Shown here: positions 48,503 to 57,353 of the stretch, piece after piece
Layout: the number at the start of each line of letters is the position of its first letter
Position numbering within the stretch: the stretch's first letter is position 1
From: Mesorhizobium shangrilense
GTDB taxonomy: Bacteria; Pseudomonadota; Alphaproteobacteria; Rhizobiales; Rhizobiaceae
Reading direction: 5' to 3'
Length of the DNA stretch: 64,000 nucleotides
NCBI RefSeq assembly: GCF_028826155.1
Contig: NZ_JAQGPN010000001.1
Coordinates: forward strand, 4,221,501 to 4,285,500
Translations under genes and position numbers: made by a program
The notes under the pieces: model-generated
The model's database searches: none
The model's input: only the letters and a program-made list of their open reading frames with translations
Told to the model about the DNA's origin: nothing

Positions 48503-48970
48503 TCAAAGGCCACCATCCCTCGGCATGCCTGGCTTGGCATAGACAAACCTCAGGTCCCAAGCGACGGTATCTTCCGCCAAACGTCCGTCCAGCGCGGCCA
48601 AGATCGTCTCACAAACGCTGGTTTTGCTTCGGAGCACGTCACTACTCCAGAACCGAATCACCGAGTATCCGCAACTTCGCATGAACTCGTCACGTCGCCG
48701 GTCGTACTCACTGTCCGCATGCTGGCTGCCATCGAGTTCGATGATGAGTTTTGCGCTGCGGCATGCGAAATCTGCGAAGTAAGGTCCGAACGGCATCTGG
48801 CGGACGAACTTGTGACCGCCGAGCCTACGAGCCTTCAACTCGTTCCAGAGGACTGCTTCCGCCTGGTTGTCGCCCCGTCGAAGCGAGCGAGCGCGCGCAA
48901 TCTTTTCTGCGGTGCGTCGGCTCGCCAGATGCGTCTCCCCCCTCTCCGTCTCGGGCTTTGCCCGAGACAC
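48503..48970 (-). CDS. DUF559 endonuclease-domain protein (Vsr-like fold)
   Basis: About 155 residues if started at GTG 48968-48970; the frame is open to 49066, inside the end of glcD, and no ATG fits, so the start is uncertain. The DUF559 fold is clear: LRRGDNQAEAVLWNELKARR, FVRQMPFGPYFADFACRSAK, LIIELDGSQHADS and DEFMRSCGYSVIRFWSSDV, with Asp in YFADF and ELDGSQH as expected nuclease positions. Related to very-short-patch-repair type endonucleases; the function is unknown. It is bracketed by inverted palindromic repeats and splits glcD from glcE. Confidence 0.78.
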   Translation of the reverse strand: MSRAKPETERGETHLASRRTAEKIARARSLRRGDNQAEAVLWNELKARRLGGHKFVRQMPFGPYFADFACRSAKLIIELDGSQHADSEYDRRRDEFMRSCGYSVIRFWSSDVLRSKTSVCETILAALDGRLAEDTVAWDLRFVYAKPGMPRDGGL

Positions 48971-48999
48971 CTCTCCCCCGCGTTGCGGGGGCGAGGAAC
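48938..48999. repeat. Right palindromic repeat flanking the DUF559 gene
   Basis: Reads CCCCTCTCCGTCTCGGGCTT and ends GCGGGGGCGAGGAAC, the inverted partner of 48436-48491. Its central hairpin (TCTCGGGC / GCCCGAGA) differs in sequence from that of the left copy, as in mosaic elements. The DUF559 frame may extend into it. Confidence 0.85.
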
Positions 49000-49019
49000 C
49001 ATCTTTCGGAGAGATCACC

Positions 49020-50516
49020 TCAAAACCTCGGAATATCCGGAAACGCCACCTGCCCGCGGTGCACATGCATGCGGCCGAGCTCGGCGCAGCGGCGCAGCTG
49101 CGGGAACACTTTTCCCGGATTGAGCAGGTGGTTGGGATCGAACGCGCATTTGACGCGCATCTGCTGGTCGAGATCCGCCTCGTTGAACATCTCGGGCATC
49201 AGGTCACGCTTTTCCACACCGACACCGTGCTCGCCCGTGAGCACGCCGCCCACCTCAACGCAGAGGCGCAGGATGTCGGAACCAAAATCCTCGGCCTTCT
49301 CCAGTTCGCCGGGCACGTTGGCATCATAGAGGATGAGCGGATGCAGGTTGCCGTCGCCGGCATGGAACACGTTGGCGACGCGCAGGCCGTACTTCTCCGA
49401 CAGGGACCGCATGCCGGCCAGCACTCGCGGCAACTCCTTGCGCGGGATCGTGCCGTCCATGCAGTAATAGTCGGGCGAGATGCGGCCGACCGCCGGGAAC
49501 GCAGCCTTGCGCCCCGCCCAGAAGGCAAGCCGTTCCTCCTCGGAGGTGGAGATGCGGCAGAGCGTGGAGCCGTTCCGCGCGGCGATAGCCTCTACCGCGC
49601 CGATGAGGTGGTCCACCTCGTTCTTCGGCCCGTCCAGTTCGACGATCAGGAGCGCCTCGCAGTCCAGCGGATAACCGGCATGCAGGAAGTCCTCGGCGGC
49701 ATGGATGGCGGGTCGGTCCATCATCTCCATGCCGCCAGGGATGATGCCAGCCCCAATGATGTCGGCGACGCAATGGCCGCCCTCTTCGCTGGTGGGAAAG
49801 CCGATCAGCAGGGCCCGCGCGGTTTCAGGCTTGCGCAGGATGCGCACCGTCACTTCGGTCACCACGCCGAGCAGGCCTTCCGAACCCGTCATGAGGCCGA
49901 GAAGATCATAGCCTTCGGCGTCGAGATGCTTGCCGCCGAGGCGCACGACCTCGCCGTTCATCAGCACCATCTCGATGCCCAGCACGTTGTTTGCGGTAAG
50001 CCCGTATTTCAGGCAGTGCACGCCGCCGGAGTTTTCCGCGACGTTGCCGCCGATCGAGCAGGCGATCTGGGAGGATGGATCGGGGGCGTAGTAAAAACCC
50101 TCCTGCTCGACGGCGTGGGTGATGCCGAGATTGGTCACCCCCGGCTGCGCCACCACGGCGCGGTTGGGATAGTCGATGTCGAGGATGCGGTTGAAGCGGC
50201 TCATGACAAGCAGGACCGCGTCCTCCAGCGGCAGCGCGCCGCCCGAGAGCGACGTGCCGGAACCGCGCGGCACCACGCGGATGTTGCGCTCGTTGCAATA
50301 TTTGAGGACGCGCGAGACCTGCGCGACCGTTTCCGGCAAGACGACGACGAGCGGGAGCTGGCGATAGGCTGTAAGCGCATCGCTCTCGAACACGCGCATC
50401 TCGTTGACCGTATCCACCACCCCCTCGCCCGGAACGATGGTGCGCATGTCGGCCACGATTTCCTCGCGACGCGCAAGCGTCTTCTCGTCCGGTTTCGGCA
50501 TCAACAGCCGCGACAT
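49020..50516 (-). CDS. glcD: Glycolate oxidase FAD-linked subunit GlcD
   Basis: 498 residues. FAD_binding_4 with VVPRGSGTSLSGGALP and SSQIACSIGGNVAENSGG; FAD-oxidase_C with VFHAGDGNLHP and a C-terminal CAFDPNHLLNPGKVFP. Catalytic subunit of glycolate dehydrogenase, feeding photorespiratory-type or organic-acid carbon to glyoxylate. First gene of the glc operon; a perfect palindrome lies 15 nt upstream of its start. Confidence 0.95.
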   Translation of the reverse strand: MSRLLMPKPDEKTLARREEIVADMRTIVPGEGVVDTVNEMRVFESDALTAYRQLPLVVVLPETVAQVSRVLKYCNERNIRVVPRGSGTSLSGGALPLEDAVLLVMSRFNRILDIDYPNRAVVAQPGVTNLGITHAVEQEGFYYAPDPSSQIACSIGGNVAENSGGVHCLKYGLTANNVLGIEMVLMNGEVVRLGGKHLDAEGYDLLGLMTGSEGLLGVVTEVTVRILRKPETARALLIGFPTSEEGGHCVADIIGAGIIPGGMEMMDRPAIHAAEDFLHAGYPLDCEALLIVELDGPKNEVDHLIGAVEAIAARNGSTLCRISTSEEERLAFWAGRKAAFPAVGRISPDYYCMDGTIPRKELPRVLAGMRSLSEKYGLRVANVFHAGDGNLHPLILYDANVPGELEKAEDFGSDILRLCVEVGGVLTGEHGVGVEKRDLMPEMFNEADLDQQMRVKCAFDPNHLLNPGKVFPQLRRCAELGRMHVHRGQVAFPDIPRF

Positions 50517-50530
50517 AGCAAACTCCGCCC

Positions 50531-50553
50531 ACTGGTAAAAAGGATTTACCAGT
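50531..50553. promoter_or_regulatory. 9-bp-arm palindrome just upstream of glcD (candidate operator)
   Basis: ACTGGTAAA (50531-50539), 5-nt spacer, TTTACCAGT (50545-50553): a perfect palindrome 15 nt before the glcD start. Its TGGT...ACCA ends recall FadR-type GntR sites, but the half-sites are further apart than the usual TGGTnnnACCA. A GntR regulator is encoded at 52129-52938. Confidence 0.65.
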
Positions 50554-50622
50554 TTAGATGGACGCTTGCAAATACTGCATTGGCCGCATCCGGAAACGAC
50601 AGGACGGGCCGCTGACGCAGCG

Positions 50623-51942
50623 TCAATTTGCCACTGTCCTGGGCTCCGAATGCCGCCGCCTGACGCGGCGCACCATCCACCAGACAGCGAGGATCGCGAC
50701 CGGCACGGCCGATGCCGTCACCACTTCCGACTTCACCTCGACGCCGAAAAGCACACTGCCCTTGGCGAGATAGCCGACGAGGCCGACGACATAGTAGGAG
50801 ACGGCGGCGACGGAGAGGCCCTCCACCGTCTGCTGCAGCCGCAACTGGAGTTTTGCGCGGTCGTTCATCGAAGCAAGCAGGTCGCGATTCTGGCTTTCGA
50901 CCTCGACATCGATCCAGGTGCGCAGAAGCGTCGTGGCCCGGGTCAGCTTGCGCGACAGGTTGGCCTGACGCTCCTCCACCGAACGGCAGGTGCGCATGGC
51001 GGGCGCGACACGCCGCTTCAGGAAGCCGGCCCAGGTGTCGTAGCCTGGCACCACCTCTTCATCGAGCGCATTCAGGCGCTCCTCCACGATGCCGTCATAG
51101 GCACGGCTGGCCCCGAACCGATAGAGGCTGGCGGCAGCATCGGCCTCCAGTTCAGCCGCGAGCTCGGTGAGGTCGGCAAGCAGGACCGGGCTCTGGCGCG
51201 TTTCCGCCGCCTTCATCTCGCGCGTGATCAACGCCAGCCGGTCCTCGATGCGGCGAACGCGGGCCGAGAGCGACTGAGCGAGCGGCAGGCCAAGCATGGC
51301 CAGCGTGCGGTAGGTTTCGACGTCGATCAGGCGTTGCGTCAGCGCGCCGGTTCGGGCCGGGTTCAATCCACGGTCGAGCACCAGAATACGCGTCAGCCCG
51401 TCGCCATCCTGGCGAAAGTCGGTGATCACCGCCGCCTTACCGCCCTCGACCAGCGAATAGCAGAGGCTGGTCGGATCGAACCCGGCGATCAGCCTTTCGC
51501 TGGCAGGGTTCCAGCGCCGGATTTCCAGGCGGATGCCGGAGATGACGGTGCCGGGCGGCGAGAACCCGTTGCCGAAGGGCGATTCTTCAAGAGAACGGCC
51601 GTTCTCATGCAACGGGCCCTCCCAAAGATAGGTCGAAAACTCCGTGTGGCGCTCCCAGCGCAGCGTCCCCTGCCCCCATTTCATGGCATGGTGGCGCGCC
51701 TGACGGTCCGGAGCCGCGATCCCCAGCCCGCGTGACAGTTCCGCCAGCACGGCATGATCGACCCCGGAGCCGCCGTCGGTCATGAAGGAGAGCTGGATCA
51801 GGATGCGCGGCGCCTCGATCAGCGGATGCGGCCGCGCATGCACTTCGCCCAATGCGCCCGGACGGCCTTCATGTGCCGGGAACCCCAGCACGCTGCCAGA
51901 CGTCTGCGTCTGAAACCGAAGACCTGGCGGCTCGATCGTCAT
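50623..51942 (-). CDS. DUF3422 family membrane protein
   Basis: 439 residues from the ATG at 51940-51942. DUF3422 proteins have a long cytoplasmic N-terminal part (RHHAMKWGQGTLRWERHTEF, then RLEIRRWNPASERL), a helical region that could be a coiled coil (about 230-370), and two C-terminal transmembrane helices (about 383-405 and 412-430). Function unknown; some members are studied as putative channel-like proteins. It lies between glcD and the GntR gene, on the glc strand, 106 nt upstream of the glcD start. Confidence 0.85.
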   Translation of the reverse strand: MTIEPPGLRFQTQTSGSVLGFPAHEGRPGALGEVHARPHPLIEAPRILIQLSFMTDGGSGVDHAVLAELSRGLGIAAPDRQARHHAMKWGQGTLRWERHTEFSTYLWEGPLHENGRSLEESPFGNGFSPPGTVISGIRLEIRRWNPASERLIAGFDPTSLCYSLVEGGKAAVITDFRQDGDGLTRILVLDRGLNPARTGALTQRLIDVETYRTLAMLGLPLAQSLSARVRRIEDRLALITREMKAAETRQSPVLLADLTELAAELEADAAASLYRFGASRAYDGIVEERLNALDEEVVPGYDTWAGFLKRRVAPAMRTCRSVEERQANLSRKLTRATTLLRTWIDVEVESQNRDLLASMNDRAKLQLRLQQTVEGLSVAAVSYYVVGLVGYLAKGSVLFGVEVKSEVVTASAVPVAILAVWWMVRRVRRRHSEPRTVAN

Positions 51943-52128
51943 GTCCCTCTCCAACGGGCGCACGATGCTCGCGCAGGAGATTGCGCCGGGAAATGGGCAT
52001 TTGTGTCGCGCTGCGGCCGGCGTGATGCAACGGCAGTCCGGCAAAGTGGATAATTTTGTTGACCAGTCGCCGGTCTGGCCGGTATTTTGCTTGGGCTTGC
52101 CTCGCGTGACAGTATTTGCGGACCGCAT

Positions 52129-52938
52129 GTGACAGAGATTTTCACCCCGATCGACCACGCGCGCACCGCCGACGAGGCGGCGCAGCAGATCGAGAGCCTG
52201 ATCCTCGAAGGCGTGCTGCGCGTCGGCGATCGGCTGCCGGCCGAACGCGAGTTGTCCAAACGGTTCGACGTGTCCCGACCCATCCTGCGGGATGCACTGA
52301 AAAGCCTCGAGACGCGCGGCCTGCTCATGACGCGCCATGGCGGCGGGACCTATGTGGCCGACGTCATCGGCCAGGTGTTTTCGAAGCCGGTGATGGAGCT
52401 GATCGCGACCCATCCGAAAGCGTCGGCGGACTATCTGGAATACCGCCGCGAGATCGAGGGCGTGGCGGCGGAGTACGCCGCACGCCGCGCGACGCGCGAG
52501 GACCGCGCATTGCTGGACGAGATCGTCGGGCGCATGCAGGCGGCGCATGAGCGCGGCGATTTTTCCGAAGAGGCCGCGATCGACGTCGAATTCCACAACA
52601 CGATCGGCGAATGCGCTCACAACATCATCCTGCTGCATTCGCTGCGCGCCTGCTACCGGTTGCTGGAAGACGGCGTCCTGCTCAACCGGCTGATGGTGTT
52701 CAACCTGCCGGGCGCACGCGAGCAGCTTCTGGCGCAGCATCTCGACATCCACCGCGCGGTGACTGCGGGCGATGCGCAGGCCGCGCGGCGGGCCGCCATG
52801 GACCACATCAGCTACGTCGAGCGCGCCATGGTCGAGGCCGCGCGCACCGGCGACTGGCAGCGTGTGTCGCGCCTGAGGCTCAAGCAGCGTGCGGAGACGG
52901 AGAGCGGCCGCTCGCGCGCGGCGGAAGGGCGCGATTGA
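52129..52938 (+). CDS. FadR/GntR-family transcriptional regulator (likely controls glycolate/lactate genes)
   Basis: 269 residues from GTG 52129; the nearest ATG is out of frame. An N-terminal winged helix-turn-helix (about 12-78: GDRLPAERELSKRFDVSRP) is followed by an FCD ligand-binding domain (about 95-245) with DVEFHNTIGECAHN and HLDIHRAV carrying metal/ligand His residues. The position between the glc region and lldD points to GlcC or LldR type, sensing glycolate or lactate. This is inference from context. Confidence 0.9.
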   Translation: MTEIFTPIDHARTADEAAQQIESLILEGVLRVGDRLPAERELSKRFDVSRPILRDALKSLETRGLLMTRHGGGTYVADVIGQVFSKPVMELIATHPKASADYLEYRREIEGVAAEYAARRATREDRALLDEIVGRMQAAHERGDFSEEAAIDVEFHNTIGECAHNIILLHSLRACYRLLEDGVLLNRLMVFNLPGAREQLLAQHLDIHRAVTAGDAQAARRAAMDHISYVERAMVEAARTGDWQRVSRLRLKQRAETESGRSRAAEGRD

Positions 52939-53010
52939 TGCCTTCGAAGATTTCAGATCAAACCCGGCGCGCCGCGGTGGCCGCCATCATTGCCTGTTTG
53001 CGGAGTTCCC

Positions 53011-54150
53011 ATGTCCACCATCGTTGAAATCGCCGATCTGAAGGCGCTCGCCAGGCGGCGGGTGCCAAAGATGTTCTTCGACTATGCCGACTCCGGCGCC
53101 TGGACCGAAGGCACCTATCGCGCCAACGAGGAGGATTTCGCCAAAATCAAGCTCAGGCAGAGGGTCTTGGTCGACATGACCGACCGTTCGCTCGAAAGCA
53201 CGATGATCGGCCAGAAGGTCTCGATGCCGGTGGCGCTGGCGCCGACCGGCCTGACCGGCATGCAGCATCCGGACGGCGAGATGCTTGCGGCGCAGGCGGC
53301 GGAGGAATTCGGCGTGCCGTTCACACTGTCGACCATGAGCATCTGCTCGATCGAGGACGTCGCGTCGGTGACGAAGAAGCCATTCTGGTTCCAGCTCTAC
53401 GTCATGCGCGACCGGGACTTCGTCAACAACCTGATCGACCGGGCCAAGGCCGCCAACTGCTCTGCCCTAGTGCTGACGCTCGACCTGCAGATCCTCGGCC
53501 AGCGCCACAAGGACATCCGCAACGGACTCTCCGCTCCGCCGAAATTCACGCCCAAGCACATCTACCAGATGGCGACGCGGCCTGCCTGGTGCATGGGCAT
53601 GCTGGGCACACAGCGGCGCACCTTCCGCAACATCGTGGGCCACGCCAAGGGCGTCGGCGACCTGTCGTCGCTCTCGTCGTGGACGGCGGAGCAGTTCGAC
53701 CCGCGCCTGTCATGGGCGGACGTCGAGTGGATCAAGAAGCGCTGGGGCGGCAAGCTGATCCTCAAGGGCATCCTCGACAAGGAGGACGCGGTGATGGCCG
53801 CCAAGACCGGCGCCGACGCCATCATCGTCTCCAACCATGGCGGCCGCCAGCTCGACGGGGCCCCCTCCTCCATCTCGGTGCTGCCCGAGATCGTCGATAC
53901 GGTCGGTGACAAGGTCGAGGTGCACATGGACGGCGGCATCCGCTCCGGCCAGGACGTACTCAAGGCGCTTTGCCTCGGCGCCAAGGGAACGTTTATCGGG
54001 CGGCCCTTCCTGTACGGGCTCGGCGCCTTCGGAAAGCGGGGCGTGACGACCGCGCTGGAGATCATCCGCAGGGAACTCGACGTCACCATGGCGCTATGCG
54101 GCAAGCGCGACATCCAGGACGTGGGGCCGGAGCTTCTCTACCGGGGATAG
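53011..54150 (+). CDS. lldD: FMN-dependent L-lactate dehydrogenase (alpha-hydroxy-acid oxidase family)
   Basis: 379 residues from the ATG at 53011, 72 nt after the regulator stop. FMN-dependent enzyme oxidising L-lactate to pyruvate at the membrane. Active-site features: FDYADSGAWTEGT N-terminal helix, the SNHGGRQLDGAPSSISVLPEI signature with catalytic His, and KLILKGILDKEDA. Because it neighbours glcDEF, glycolate or another 2-hydroxy acid is also possible as substrate. Confidence 0.92.
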   Translation: MSTIVEIADLKALARRRVPKMFFDYADSGAWTEGTYRANEEDFAKIKLRQRVLVDMTDRSLESTMIGQKVSMPVALAPTGLTGMQHPDGEMLAAQAAEEFGVPFTLSTMSICSIEDVASVTKKPFWFQLYVMRDRDFVNNLIDRAKAANCSALVLTLDLQILGQRHKDIRNGLSAPPKFTPKHIYQMATRPAWCMGMLGTQRRTFRNIVGHAKGVGDLSSLSSWTAEQFDPRLSWADVEWIKKRWGGKLILKGILDKEDAVMAAKTGADAIIVSNHGGRQLDGAPSSISVLPEIVDTVGDKVEVHMDGGIRSGQDVLKALCLGAKGTFIGRPFLYGLGAFGKRGVTTALEIIRRELDVTMALCGKRDIQDVGPELLYRG

Positions 54151-54202
54151 CCGCGGCGCGCAGCGGTTCGACTTGCGCGCCTGGCGTGGTAGCCTCGCGG
54201 GC

Positions 54203-54955
54203 ATGGCGACAGGCGCTGACAGCAGCATCGATTTCGCAAGAGCCCGCGCGCCGGACGGCGTGCGGCTCTACGCAATCGGCGACATCCACGGCTGCCTCGT
54301 CCAGCTCAAGGCCATGCACGCCCACATCCACGGCGAGATCGCGCGGGACCGACCCGCCGACTGGCGGATCATCCATCTCGGCGACTACGTGGACCGCGGT
54401 CCCCAGTCGAAGGACGTCATCGCGTACCTCATTGAGGCGCGCCAGCGCGACCCGCGCCACGTCATGCTTCGCGGCAACCATGAGGCCGGCTTCGTCGAAT
54501 TCCTTAAAACGGCTGTCCCCAACGGGCTGTTCGCCCATTGCGGCGGCCCGGCGACGGCGCGCTCGTACGGGGTCGCCCTCGACTTCTCGAACCGGTTCGC
54601 GCTCGAGCGTGGGCACGCCGCGCTGGTGCGCGCGCTGCCGCACGGTCACATCGGCTTTCTCCTCGACCTGGACTACTCGGCGCGTTTCGGCGACTTCTTC
54701 TTCTGCCATGCGGGCATAAGGCCGGGCGTGGCGCTCGAGCGGCAGACGCCCGAAGACCTGATCTGGATCCGCGACGAATTCCTCGACTACCCGCATCTGC
54801 ACCCGAAGGTCATCGTGCACGGACATACGCCGTGCGATGCGCCGGAGACATTGCCCAACCGCGTCAACATCGATACCGGCTGCTACCGCACGGGCGTGTT
54901 GACCGCGCTTGCAATCGAGGGCGCGGAGAAACGGTTTATCGCAGTGCGGGCGTGA
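54203..54955 (+). CDS. PPP-family serine/threonine phosphatase-like metallophosphoesterase
   Basis: 250 residues from the ATG at 54203. The PPP core is complete: GDIHG (26-30), GDYVDRG (60-66), RGNHE (90-94), a middle FCHAGI and the late HGHTPC. This is the bacterial PrpA/PphA-like Ser/Thr or diadenosine phosphatase group; no signal peptide. Its upstream neighbour is lldD (52 bp), the downstream one a tiny minus-strand ORF. Confidence 0.9.
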   Translation: MATGADSSIDFARARAPDGVRLYAIGDIHGCLVQLKAMHAHIHGEIARDRPADWRIIHLGDYVDRGPQSKDVIAYLIEARQRDPRHVMLRGNHEAGFVEFLKTAVPNGLFAHCGGPATARSYGVALDFSNRFALERGHAALVRALPHGHIGFLLDLDYSARFGDFFFCHAGIRPGVALERQTPEDLIWIRDEFLDYPHLHPKVIVHGHTPCDAPETLPNRVNIDTGCYRTGVLTALAIEGAEKRFIAVRA

Positions 54956-54958
54956 CCG

Positions 54959-55099
54959 TCAGCGTACGGCGGCGGTGACCCCGTAGCCGTCGATCGCAAC
55001 GTGATCGGCAGAAGCGTCGGCGGAGTAGATCCCGATACCCCACGCCGCAATGCCGGAGATCATGAACACAGTCAGGAGTAGGGATTTCAAGGGAGTCAT
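54959..55099 (-). CDS. Small predicted exported or membrane peptide (46 aa)
   Basis: 46 residues from the ATG at 55097-55099 to TGA 54959-54961. The N-terminus MTPLKSLLLTVFMISGIAAW is a basic-plus-hydrophobic signal or anchor, followed by a short tail containing ADHVAIDGYGVTAA. Codon use looks coding (third-position GC) and the frame is bounded by a good stop, but 46 residues could also be chance. No family is known to me. It converges on the phosphatase gene. Confidence 0.5.
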   Translation of the reverse strand: MTPLKSLLLTVFMISGIAAWGIGIYSADASADHVAIDGYGVTAAVR

Positions 55100-55295
55100 C
55101 TCTGTTGCCGATCCTGACAAATTAAAGCACTCAGCGTTTCAAATGTGTTGCCGACCACCGCTGCGCGGCGGCGTTCTATGGGCCCAAACGCGGGAAATCG
55201 AGGCTTGGATCCGATATCCCACGCCTTTTTTCGGAGCGTGCCAAAATTGTCACGCTCGGGCCCGGGACCCGCTACGTCACCCGCGGCGGGACGCC

Positions 55296-56003
55296 TCAGA
55301 TGGCGGCCACCCAGGCGCGCGCGATGGCCAGTCCGGCAGCGTCGGCGGCCGGTCCGTGGGCAGCGGATTCCGAATCGGAGCGGTCCGCCCAGTCGGGCTG
55401 GCGCTCCTCGATCCAGCCGGCGAAATCCCTGTTCCATTGGGCCACCAGGCTGCGATCGGCCTCGAAGTGGAACTGGAAGCCGTAGGCGGCGCGGCCAATG
55501 CGGAAAGCCTGGTTCGTTGCGACCGGGCTTGCCGCCAGATGGATGGCGCGCGCGGGCAGGACAAAGGTGTCGTCGTGCCACTGGAAGATCGGGAAGCTGC
55601 CGGGCAGCCCCGACAGAACCGCATCGCTCCTGCTCTCTTCCGTGAGCGTGACGTCGTGCCAGCCGAATTCGGTGGCGCCGCCGATGCGGTTGTCGCCGCC
55701 GAAGGCGCGCGCCATCAGCTGGCTGCCGAGGCAGATGCCCAGGACGGCGCGGTCGCGTGCTTCGAAGTCCCGGATGAGGTCGAGGAGCGCAGGGAAATAC
55801 GGATGTTTGTCGTCGTCACGCGCATTCTGGCCGCCGCCGAGCACGACAATCGCATCGTGTCCGCTCGCGTCGGCCGGCAGCGGCTCGTCCAGATGCGCCA
55901 TGACAACGTCGATCTCGATGCCCGCCTCTGCGAGCGCGGTCCCGAGATTGCCGAGGCCGGTGTGATCGAAGTTGTGGACGGCAAGGACGCGCTTCTGCGA
56001 CAT
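55296..56003 (-). CDS. Class I glutamine amidotransferase family protein
   Basis: 235 residues from the ATG at 56001-56003. The triad is intact: Cys91 in GICLGSQLMA, His179 and Glu181 in FQFHFEAD. Standalone class I domains of this type resemble GMP synthase-like or gamma-glutamyl peptidase proteins; no partner synthase gene adjoins. Unknown substrate. Confidence 0.9.
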   Translation of the reverse strand: MSQKRVLAVHNFDHTGLGNLGTALAEAGIEIDVVMAHLDEPLPADASGHDAIVVLGGGQNARDDDKHPYFPALLDLIRDFEARDRAVLGICLGSQLMARAFGGDNRIGGATEFGWHDVTLTEESRSDAVLSGLPGSFPIFQWHDDTFVLPARAIHLAASPVATNQAFRIGRAAYGFQFHFEADRSLVAQWNRDFAGWIEERQPDWADRSDSESAAHGPAADAAGLAIARAWVAAI

Positions 56004-56117
56004 GGCGGGTTCCGGGCTGATACTTCTGGGCAACGCCGGTCACTCCCGCTGCCACCAGGCCTATCGTCAAAGCTATGTCGTCCCAGGTTGCCGTATCATT
56101 TGCCTGTGATGTCGCAG

Positions 56118-56606
56118 TCATTTGCCCCGCCCCCGCTCTAAATGAACAAACATTACCCTTGCCTGTAAGATCGCAAGGTAGAATGCGAATGAAAAGAAAA
56201 TTATCTGTACGAGTAGGAACGAATAATAGTCACCTCTGCAGGCGATTCGTACAACACTGCGTGGACCAAAATTTAGATCGGAAAAATACAAAGTAAAATA
56301 CGGAAGAAGAATAAGAACACCAAGGACGGCAAATAATGAAAAATTAAGATGAAACACTATGGAGACGCAAATAACTAAGGCAGTTGAAGCAACTATAACA
56401 AAGCCGAACCAAAAATGAAATGCATATAGGCTGCTGATGAGCCGATAGCTGGGCTCACTGCAGTGCAAAGCAAGCTCAGGGCTGTCAGGGTTCCAGTAAT
56501 GTTCAAGCGGAAGAAGGCCCGGCGCGAAAACGATGAACAGCAATTGCAGGAATACAAAGGCAATTGTTGCTATATTCTGAAAGGAAAAATTAGTCGGTGC
56601 TATCAA
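56118..56606 (-). CDS. AT-rich orphan membrane protein
   Basis: 162 residues with about four hydrophobic segments (about 13-32, 57-82, 85-106, 127-148). No family recognised. The DNA is clearly AT-rich compared with the surroundings and the codons end in A/T far more often, the mark of foreign origin. The C-terminal SFAFYLAILQARVMFVHLER is the last helix. It could be an immunity- or phage-type membrane protein; no function is proposed. Confidence 0.65.
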   Translation of the reverse strand: MIAPTNFSFQNIATIAFVFLQLLFIVFAPGLLPLEHYWNPDSPELALHCSEPSYRLISSLYAFHFWFGFVIVASTALVICVSIVFHLNFSLFAVLGVLILLPYFTLYFSDLNFGPRSVVRIACRGDYYSFLLVQIIFFSFAFYLAILQARVMFVHLERGRGK

Positions 56607-57018
56607 TGCGAATCTTCAAAGACCTGAGTGTTCTGAGTCGAAATATTTACGCGATAGGCACCAATCTCAATCAAAATGTCGTCATGCCGGATCGCTCGTT
56701 CTTCAAGTGCATTGCTAGGAGCTACGCTAACGCAAAGCCCGACTATCGTCGCACACAAGCCCCTATTGGGGCAACGCGCCTTGTAGTATATGTGCTAACA
56801 ATCACATGCACTGTGGCCCAATGGGCCTGTTGCATTATCGCTCATGTGGCAGAGAACGCCAAAAAGTCCCAAAGCGGCTCCTTCCGCCGTGCCGGAACGG
56901 TCAGGGGACCGTCGCGGCCTTCGATGCTGGAAACTATCATCTACCGGCTCTGGTGACCGTGTTGACACGCTGACACAATGATGCTGCCTCAAGGTCGGGT
57001 AGGCGGAGGGCGAAAAAA
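56607..57018. other. AT-rich gene-poor stretch between two membrane-protein genes
   Basis: 412 bp with no supported gene. A plus-strand frame at 56609-56956 reads an N-terminal stretch (LSRNIYAIGTNLNQNVV) that recalls the MobC/relaxosome motif of mobilisation proteins, but the rest has no family character and it lacks a good start. I treat it as a possible decayed mobilisation gene, not a gene. Confidence 0.45.
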
Positions 57019-57333
57019 GTGAACTTCTGGTTGCGGCTTCTGATTGTCGTCGTTGCTGCGACTGCAGGCGGGCTACTCTGGCCATATCTGCGATCGGAAT
57101 GGGGTCTCTATGCCTTTATTGCCGGGGTGGGGCTGGTTACCTCAGTCGGCGCTGCCTGGCGCGGAAGAGGCAAGCCAATGAAGGTTTTCTTCGGCGCCGT
57201 TGTTGGCGCAGGGTTTGCCTTCGGCTTGTTGGTAACCGCTCATACCAACGCCTACGTAGGACTCGCCGTGATCGTGGGGCTGGTGTTTCTTGGTAGCAGA
57301 ACGGGATTCTTTGATCGTGGACTGAAAACCTGA
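57019..57333 (+). CDS. Small membrane protein of unknown function
   Basis: 104 residues, three or four predicted transmembrane helices: about 5-23, 29-45, 55-75 and 80-95, with a basic loop (WRGRGKPMK) between the second and third. The start at 57019 follows GGAGGGCGAAAAAA. No family recognised. It lies directly before the ParA fragment, within the region that shows signs of transfer. Confidence 0.6.
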   Translation: MNFWLRLLIVVVAATAGGLLWPYLRSEWGLYAFIAGVGLVTSVGAAWRGRGKPMKVFFGAVVGAGFAFGLLVTAHTNAYVGLAVIVGLVFLGSRTGFFDRGLKT

Positions 57334-57353
57334 GCCGGGACATCTCAGGTGAC

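Noticed and set aside
52050..52090. A second GntR operator before the regulator gene (ACCAG...CTGG)
   Set aside because: Only 4-bp arms are symmetrical; too weak to list.
55235..55265. Hairpin GAGCGTG...CACGCTC as a terminator for the glutamine amidotransferase gene
   Set aside because: The following sequence on the minus strand is A-rich, not T-rich, so it does not fit an intrinsic terminator.
56609..56956. MobC-like mobilisation gene
   Set aside because: Only a short LSRNIYAIGTNLNQ resemblance; no start signal or further similarity, so noted only as a possible relic.
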